From the NCBI GenBank assembly GCA_016207765.1, contig JACQOY010000234.1:1-11825 (forward strand): a stretch of DNA of 11,825 bases. The letters are read 5' to 3'. Both the position numbers and the translations under genes were made by a program. The notes below the pieces were generated by a model. It searched no databases. It was not told the DNA's origin and was given only the letters and a program-made list of their open reading frames with translations. Shown here in pieces: positions 7,454-11,825 of this stretch (positions within the stretch are counted from its first letter, which is position 1; each line of letters opens with the position of its first letter). This DNA is from Deltaproteobacteria bacterium. GTDB lineage: Bacteria > UBA10199 > SBBF01.

Positions 7454-10400
7454 TTATGTTTGAAAAAAAGACAAAAACCATTGGAGTGAATTTTTTGACC
7501 GTTGCCGCCTTTGCCCTTTTGACCGTGCATTGCGGAGGCGGTGGTTCGGGCGGCGCTGGAAATACGGTCGATCCGATCATCAGCACCGATCCAAACGGCG
7601 ATCTCTCAAGTCAGGCGGTTAATACCTTTGTCGATAACGGCATTGAAATCACGATTGATCCTTCCTATGTTGATTTGGGATCGACCGGTCAGTACAACGA
7701 GTTGAAGGGGGATTTTACCCTCACCAACGGCACCTCAGAGGATAAAACGCTTGCCGTCAGTTTTTATGGAACCGGCGGGGGTTTTCGTCTGGTGAACGAT
7801 GATGATTCGCAGTCGGCCTCCGAGCCCGGTTTTATCCTGACTGCCGGCGCCTCCAGGAGTTTTACGGTAAAATTCGATGCCAGCACGCTGGGCGCCCACA
7901 ACGGCTATGTGGAAATTACGGCCAGGGAGGTTTCCGGTTATATCCACTTTCCTTTCCGGGCAAAGGTGACCGGGCCTTCCGATTTCAGGATTCTTTCTTC
8001 CTCTTACATGTGCAGTAACGAGGACGCCCCGGATCTGACAGAACTCGATTTCATGCGTGTTGCCTCGGGCAAAATGGCCGACCGCAGTTTCAAAATCTGC
8101 AACATCGGAAGCGAATCGATCCGGATCAACTCCATTCAACTCGAAACCTCCACCTCGGGCGCAACATCGGAAGTTTTCTCGCTCGATCCGTTCGAGGAAT
8201 TCCTCTGGGATGTCGAAGAAACGATGAACAGCGCCTATTCCGGCTATTTCAATCCGCCCCAGACCGAATCGTTTACGGAACCCCAATATATCACTTACGA
8301 CGGAGCGGTCGTCGATGCCACCACGGCATTTACCGTCACCGAGCGGAGTTCCGATCGGTCCCCCGACGGCATTGTCATCGCCTCCGGTTCGTATGCGGTG
8401 ATCGATGTGGAATTTGAGCCCACGCTGAATATCGAGGCCCCCGAGGGTCAGCTCTACGAGCCGATCGCCTATTCAGCCAACATGGCGGTGGATACCTCCC
8501 TGGGGGAGGTGAATGTGGATCTGTTGGGGGCTACCGGCGGAAAAGAACCGGTTCTCAAGGTTACTTATACCACGGATGAATCGGATGCCTGCCTGGCGGA
8601 CGAAACCACCGAGTGCGCCCAGCTTCTGGACATCGATTCGCAAAATTCCTCCATTTCGTTCGGCACCGTTTCAATTTTTGAAGACTGGATTCCCGAAGCG
8701 TTCAATGAGGTTGTCCTTAAACTGCAAAACACGGGGAGCGGGAGCAAATCGTTGCAACTTTGGGCCGATGCAATTGATGCCGGTTATTTTACCTTTGTCG
8801 ACCAATCGGACGATGGAGGTTATATCGCCGAATTTCCGCACACAATCACCACGGGTCACTCGGCCCTGCTCAAACTCCGGTATGCCCCAACCCCCTCCGA
8901 TGGCACGGCACAGGACTTCTACGACATGGGTCAACTGGTTTTAAAACACACAGCCGGAAACGGCCCGACTCATGGAGTTACGCTGGTGGGGGAGCAGGAG
9001 AGCGCCTATGCCGTCAGGATTTTCGATGAAAACAACGCCAAACTTAAAAAAGAATACGATTCACCCAAAAGTTTGTGCAATTTTCTAATCGATGAAAATA
9101 CGGATACCAATGGAGACGGTGCGGATGGCAATACAACAAAAAAATTCACTATCACAAATTACTCGCCCAACTACACCCTGAAAAGCACCATAACGACCGG
9201 CGGCTTGTATGATGTCGAAGATGGAAGCGTTGGCAACTTTACAGTAGACCAAAGCACCATTTCAACAGTGCCAAGCTCGTCGTCCGAGTTTACCGTAACT
9301 TTTTTTGTAGACAACACCGTTGTGGCGGGCACCGAGGTGCACGGGACCCTCACCATTCAAAACGATTATCCGGATGCCAGTGAAGATTTAATCGACCCGA
9401 CCTATGCGGTTTACTTCAAGGCAACAGCCGCAGAGAGCGGTTTGTGCACCGGCGTTACCGGTGAACCGCTGAATGGGAGCATCACACTCCTGGTCGACCG
9501 CATTACCATGATTTTGGACGGCGTGGAGACGGCGCGTAACCCTTCATCCTACAGGCTTCATATCCCTGTTGAATTGGACAAGACAAACAACGTGGCGCGG
9601 ATGGGCGGGGCCGCCTACGATCCGGTTACGAGCGACCCCAATGCCATTGATGTATTTCGGATCTATAACCACCAAATGGGCAACGTGAACAAGTGCTATG
9701 CGCTCCCCACAACCCCCTATTATAGCGAGGCCAAGGAGGGGAGCTGGACCGACCCGGAAACTCAATGCCCTTCCACCGGGACTGCCTTCACCTTTACCGG
9801 TTCGGAGACATGCATCCCCCCCAATAAGCCGGAAGAGGTCACGGTAGACGGTGTAAAATACTACGTTTTCTACCATGAATTCGTGAAGTTTACCCCCGGA
9901 ACCTGCGCTGTTGAATTGGAAGGAAAGATTGCCACGTTTTATTTCAAGGAAGGGCAGACAATTGAAGAGGTCTTCCAGGAGATGGAAGATAATGTGGGGC
10001 TTCTCCGTGATGATACTCCGGTGAACAGGCACAAGTATCAGGACTTCTTAAAGATGTTCCAGTTTGATTCTTTCATCAAATTTTCCCAGGGCTACAATCT
10101 TGGAAGTTGTGTCCATTCGGCGGGAGAGACATTGGATGGAGACACCCAGTCGGAGGATATCCGAACCTGTTGGGAAACGTTCATGGATGACACCAGCCTG
10201 CGGCGCTACCAGGGGATGATCGAAGAGTGCACCTATTTCCTTTTTGATGTGGAAGAAGGGTGTTTTCCTGACAATATGCCGGGGGTGGGAGACAAGGATC
10301 CCGCCACCGTTTGCAAGGATGAGAATAGCGGCTCTGACTGGAATGATCCCGATACCTGGGTTGGATTGGGGGAGTATGAACCTTCTGTGGACCCTCAAAC

Positions 10401-11292
10401 CGGAGAAGAAAGCGACACCAAGTGGGATATTACGATGAGGAATATTCATCTCCAGGGTTCTTTTGTGTTTAACGCCCTGAATGGTCTTTTTGACAACCCG
10501 GCCAAACTTCTTTTTGCCGATCTTTATGCAACGCTTACCACCAAGGCGATTGGTCATGAGCATGAAAATTGGCAGGATCTTATCGCCGTTCAAAATCAGG
10601 ACGATTTTTCGGAGGATGATGTCTACCAAAGTATCGACGATGCCAAGTTTAACTGGCTGGAGGACGGCGCCAATTCAGAATTTACCGCGGGGACTGAAAA
10701 CGATGTCGATTGCTTTGTGGATGGCGATTACGACCAGCCGAAACTGGTCCCCTCCTATCTGGGGCCTTTTTCGGTTACCAATGCCTGCCGGGGAAATTTC
10801 ATGGTCACCGATGTAAGAGGGAAGGATGAGGTCATCCCCGCCGGTGAACCGGTAAATTTCAGCGACAACAATCTTTTTCTTCTGGTTGCCCTGGGGGCTT
10901 TCCACGGAAAGCCCGGTTTGGCCCCCAGCTTTGCGCAGGAAAGAGGGGACGGGTCGGGCAAGCCCCTTGTCTTTTCGATTCATGGTTGCTTAAAGGATGG
11001 CGAGGATATTGCGGAGGATGCGGGGTGTTATGAGGGGCATATCGACAGCGATTCGGATCTTCCCGACTTGCTTCGGGATTACAAGGAACACGGAATATTG
11101 TCGGACGAAGACTACCAAAACGCCATCAGCTCCGAGGTGGAGGATCAGCAAAACAGCGACACATGGATCGACTATATCATCTTTGACGAAGACCGAAACC
11201 GCTATACCGATTACTACAATTCTCCCGACAACTATTACATTCCAGGTATGGTAAATAACTTCTCGGGAGGATTTTGTCCGTTGTTGAATTAA
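7450..11292 (+). CDS. Giant lipoprotein with four ASH-like domains and an unrecognised Cys-containing C-terminus
   Basis: This encodes a 1280-residue predicted surface or periplasmic lipoprotein. ATG 7450 overlaps the previous stop (ATGA). ATG 7456 is a good alternative, because GGA at 7447-7449 would sit 6 nt before it. The signal peptide has KKTK, a core at 15-26 and TVHC with Cys28; His at -1 departs from the usual Gly/Ala/Ser. A Gly-rich linker (GGGGSGGAG) follows. Four ASH/choice-of-anchor-like beta-sandwiches are estimated at 65-174 (YVDLGSTGQYNELKGDFTLTN), 176-361 (with an insertion), 366-517 (SISFGTVS, LKLQNTGSGSKSLQL) and 519-663 (KKFTITNYSPNYTL). These usually mediate protein binding or act as spacers. 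An EF-hand-like acidic loop (DTNGDGADG) occurs near 552-560. From about 676 to 1280 I recognise no domain; this part holds 14 Cys, several aromatic-acidic segments and a possible helix (IEEVFQEMEDNVGLL). The last residues are GGFCPLLN. A partner role with the two upstream lipoproteins is inferred from coupling. Confidence 0.88.
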   Translation: MIMFEKKTKTIGVNFLTVAAFALLTVHCGGGGSGGAGNTVDPIISTDPNGDLSSQAVNTFVDNGIEITIDPSYVDLGSTGQYNELKGDFTLTNGTSEDKTLAVSFYGTGGGFRLVNDDDSQSASEPGFILTAGASRSFTVKFDASTLGAHNGYVEITAREVSGYIHFPFRAKVTGPSDFRILSSSYMCSNEDAPDLTELDFMRVASGKMADRSFKICNIGSESIRINSIQLETSTSGATSEVFSLDPFEEFLWDVEETMNSAYSGYFNPPQTESFTEPQYITYDGAVVDATTAFTVTERSSDRSPDGIVIASGSYAVIDVEFEPTLNIEAPEGQLYEPIAYSANMAVDTSLGEVNVDLLGATGGKEPVLKVTYTTDESDACLADETTECAQLLDIDSQNSSISFGTVSIFEDWIPEAFNEVVLKLQNTGSGSKSLQLWADAIDAGYFTFVDQSDDGGYIAEFPHTITTGHSALLKLRYAPTPSDGTAQDFYDMGQLVLKHTAGNGPTHGVTLVGEQESAYAVRIFDENNAKLKKEYDSPKSLCNFLIDENTDTNGDGADGNTTKKFTITNYSPNYTLKSTITTGGLYDVEDGSVGNFTVDQSTISTVPSSSSEFTVTFFVDNTVVAGTEVHGTLTIQNDYPDASEDLIDPTYAVYFKATAAESGLCTGVTGEPLNGSITLLVDRITMILDGVETARNPSSYRLHIPVELDKTNNVARMGGAAYDPVTSDPNAIDVFRIYNHQMGNVNKCYALPTTPYYSEAKEGSWTDPETQCPSTGTAFTFTGSETCIPPNKPEEVTVDGVKYYVFYHEFVKFTPGTCAVELEGKIATFYFKEGQTIEEVFQEMEDNVGLLRDDTPVNRHKYQDFLKMFQFDSFIKFSQGYNLGSCVHSAGETLDGDTQSEDIRTCWETFMDDTSLRRYQGMIEECTYFLFDVEEGCFPDNMPGVGDKDPATVCKDENSGSDWNDPDTWVGLGEYEPSVDPQTGEESDTKWDITMRNIHLQGSFVFNALNGLFDNPAKLLFADLYATLTTKAIGHEHENWQDLIAVQNQDDFSEDDVYQSIDDAKFNWLEDGANSEFTAGTENDVDCFVDGDYDQPKLVPSYLGPFSVTNACRGNFMVTDVRGKDEVIPAGEPVNFSDNNLFLLVALGAFHGKPGLAPSFAQERGDGSGKPLVFSIHGCLKDGEDIAEDAGCYEGHIDSDSDLPDLLRDYKEHGILSDEDYQNAISSEVEDQQNSDTWIDYIIFDEDRNRYTDYYNSPDNYYIPGMVNNFSGGFCPLLN

Positions 11293-11310
11293 TTTAGGTC
11301 GTTAGCTTCC

Positions 11311-11326
11311 GGATAAAGTAATATCC
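11311..11326 (+). terminator. Weak candidate terminator hairpin
   Basis: GGATA and TATCC flank a 6-nt loop, giving only a 5-bp, mostly A/T stem. T-rich DNA (TTTTCTGTTTTTT, 11341-11353) lies 14 nt further on. It is at the right place to end the three-gene operon but is too weak for a confident intrinsic terminator. Confidence 0.2.
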
Positions 11327-11365
11327 AATTTAAAAAAGTATTTTCTGTTTTTTACGCACTGCGGC

Positions 11366-11395
11366 TTGACGGGGTCTTTTGATTGTCGGTAGAAA
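11366..11395 (+). promoter_or_regulatory. Probable sigma70 promoter of the small lipoprotein gene
   Basis: TTGACG (11366-11371; five of six -35 bases) and TAGAAA (11390-11395; four of six -10 bases) have an 18-bp spacer. The start would lie about 33 nt upstream of the ATG. It implies the last gene is transcribed separately from the large operon. Confidence 0.4.
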
Positions 11396-11423
11396 AGGAT
11401 TGGCAATCTAAAAGGGGATAAAA

Positions 11424-11430
11424 GAGGAGG
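11424..11430 (+). promoter_or_regulatory. Ribosome binding site of the small lipoprotein gene
   Basis: GAGGAGG lies 4 nt before ATG 11435, a strong if slightly close site. It matters because it fixes a start that gives an unusually long segment before the lipobox. Confidence 0.65.
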
Positions 11431-11434
11431 GCTT

Positions 11435-11797
11435 ATGGGGATTGAAGCGATTGGGATTAAAGGAGAGTTGCAGACCTGCCAAATAACCGATTCCGATTTT
11501 TGGCTTGCTGAAGAAAACAACAACAAACCCGATAGAACATACTGGGATTATTTTGTCGATCCGAAAATTTCCTGGTACGAACGTGCCGTCGCCGGCGCCG
11601 CTTTGCCGGTGGCAGGCCTACTTTCTCTTGCCGGTTGTGGTAAATGTGCCGATCGCGATGGTGATGGTTATGTGAATGAGGCGTGCTTGGGGGATGGAAT
11701 AGGTGATTGTGACGATAAAAATAATTTGGTTAATCCGGGCATAGATGAGAATCAATATAATGATATTGACGATGATTGCGACGGAATGATTGACTAA
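11435..11797 (+). CDS. Small lipoprotein with extended n-region and a MopE-type metal-binding repeat
   Basis: This encodes a complete 120-residue protein. Residues 1-50 are hydrophilic and polar (RTYWDYF, ISWYER). Residues 51-67 are a hydrophobic segment (AVAGAALPVAGLLSLAG) ending in the textbook lipobox LAGC with Cys68 and Gly at +2. The n-region is thus about 50 residues, when most are under 15; no ATG or GTG lies between the ATG and the hydrophobic core, and the single TTG (codon 12) would still leave a long one. After the anchor comes one repeat of the putative metal-binding MopE type: DRDGDGY (73-79), Cys84, DCDD (91-94), NPGIDEN (100-106) and IDDDCDG (111-117), probably binding calcium or another divalent cation. 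The Cys that normally precedes the GIDDDCDG part is replaced by Tyr108. The protein stops right after the repeat (GMID), so it is a lipid anchor plus one repeat. It could be a small surface lipoprotein, a metal-binding accessory factor or a truncated larger protein. Confidence 0.8.
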   Translation: MGIEAIGIKGELQTCQITDSDFWLAEENNNKPDRTYWDYFVDPKISWYERAVAGAALPVAGLLSLAGCGKCADRDGDGYVNEACLGDGIGDCDDKNNLVNPGIDENQYNDIDDDCDGMID

Positions 11798-11798
11798 G

Positions 11799-11825
11799 AT
11801 GAAAGCAGTAACCAAACTGAGGATG
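11799..11825 (+). CDS. Possible start of a further gene, running off the right edge
   Basis: One base after the stop of the small lipoprotein gene, ATG 11799 opens nine codons, MKAVTKLRM, to the window end. The tight spacing and two Lys fit an operon neighbour, possibly with a signal peptide, but the only upstream purine run (CGGA, 11780-11784) is distant. Too short to identify. Confidence 0.3.

Larger units (their letters stand above)
11293..11434. other. Intergenic gap separating the lipoprotein operon from the small lipoprotein gene
   Basis: This 142-bp gap has a weak hairpin with T-rich DNA on its left and a promoter-like pair on its right, described separately. I see no RNA gene or other conserved structure. 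Confidence 0.6.

Noticed and set aside
7735..8286. Antisense open frame (183 codons) inside the third lipoprotein gene
   Set aside because: The sense frame has clear ASH-like pattern here; the antisense product has no domain, signal peptide or plausible RBS.
9476..11289. TULIP fold in the C-terminus of the third lipoprotein
   Set aside because: I looked for the same ordered BPI landmarks as in the first lipoprotein and did not find them.
1..11825. CRISPR array, tRNA/rRNA, IS element or integrase
   Set aside because: No regularly spaced repeats other than the heptamers, no transposase or integrase motifs, and no RNA-gene pattern was seen on either strand.

Overview
The window reads as chromosome of a Gram-negative bacterium. 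Four of its five complete genes carry lipoprotein signal peptides, none with Asp at +2, which fits outer-membrane sorting. The large secreted proteins are Asp/Asn/Gly/Ser-rich with tandem Ig-like (ASH-like) domains, and one small lipoprotein ends in a MopE-type metal-binding repeat. This style is familiar from environmental Deltaproteobacteria-like lineages. That placement is an inference from style only; there is no rRNA or other marker gene. GC is moderate and uneven.

Layout. Positions 1-161 (minus strand) hold the decayed end of a DUF234-type ATPase: it has no start codon, and a stop codon closes its frame at 162-164. Positions 186-1334 (plus) encode a complete AAA_14/DUF4143 ATPase. It is preceded by a perfect 14-bp palindrome that overlaps a possible -10 box, with almost no leader. 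An AT-rich gap (1335-1484) follows. Then come three co-directional lipoprotein genes coupled by 1-nt and 4-nt overlaps (1485-6131, 6131-7453, 7450-11292; 1548, 440 and 1280 residues). A 142-bp gap with a plausible sigma70 promoter leads to a 120-residue lipoprotein gene (11435-11797). The first nine codons of a possible further gene run off the right edge.

How the genes may work together. The three overlapping lipoproteins are almost certainly co-translated and probably form one envelope assembly. Each begins with a lipid anchor, a short linker and an ASH/Ig-like beta-sandwich, then diverges. The C-terminal ~740 residues of the first (about 809-1548) show, in the right order, the landmarks of a BPI/LBP-type tubular lipid-binding (TULIP) protein. 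This suggests that the operon handles lipid or another hydrophobic ligand at the cell surface or in the periplasm. The second gene has a signal peptide whose hydrophobic core is written by heptanucleotide tandem repeats directly after the start codon, which could make it a frameshift switch. The third has four ASH-like domains and a Cys-containing C-terminal region of about 600 residues that I do not recognise. No RNA gene, CRISPR array, IS element or integrase is visible.
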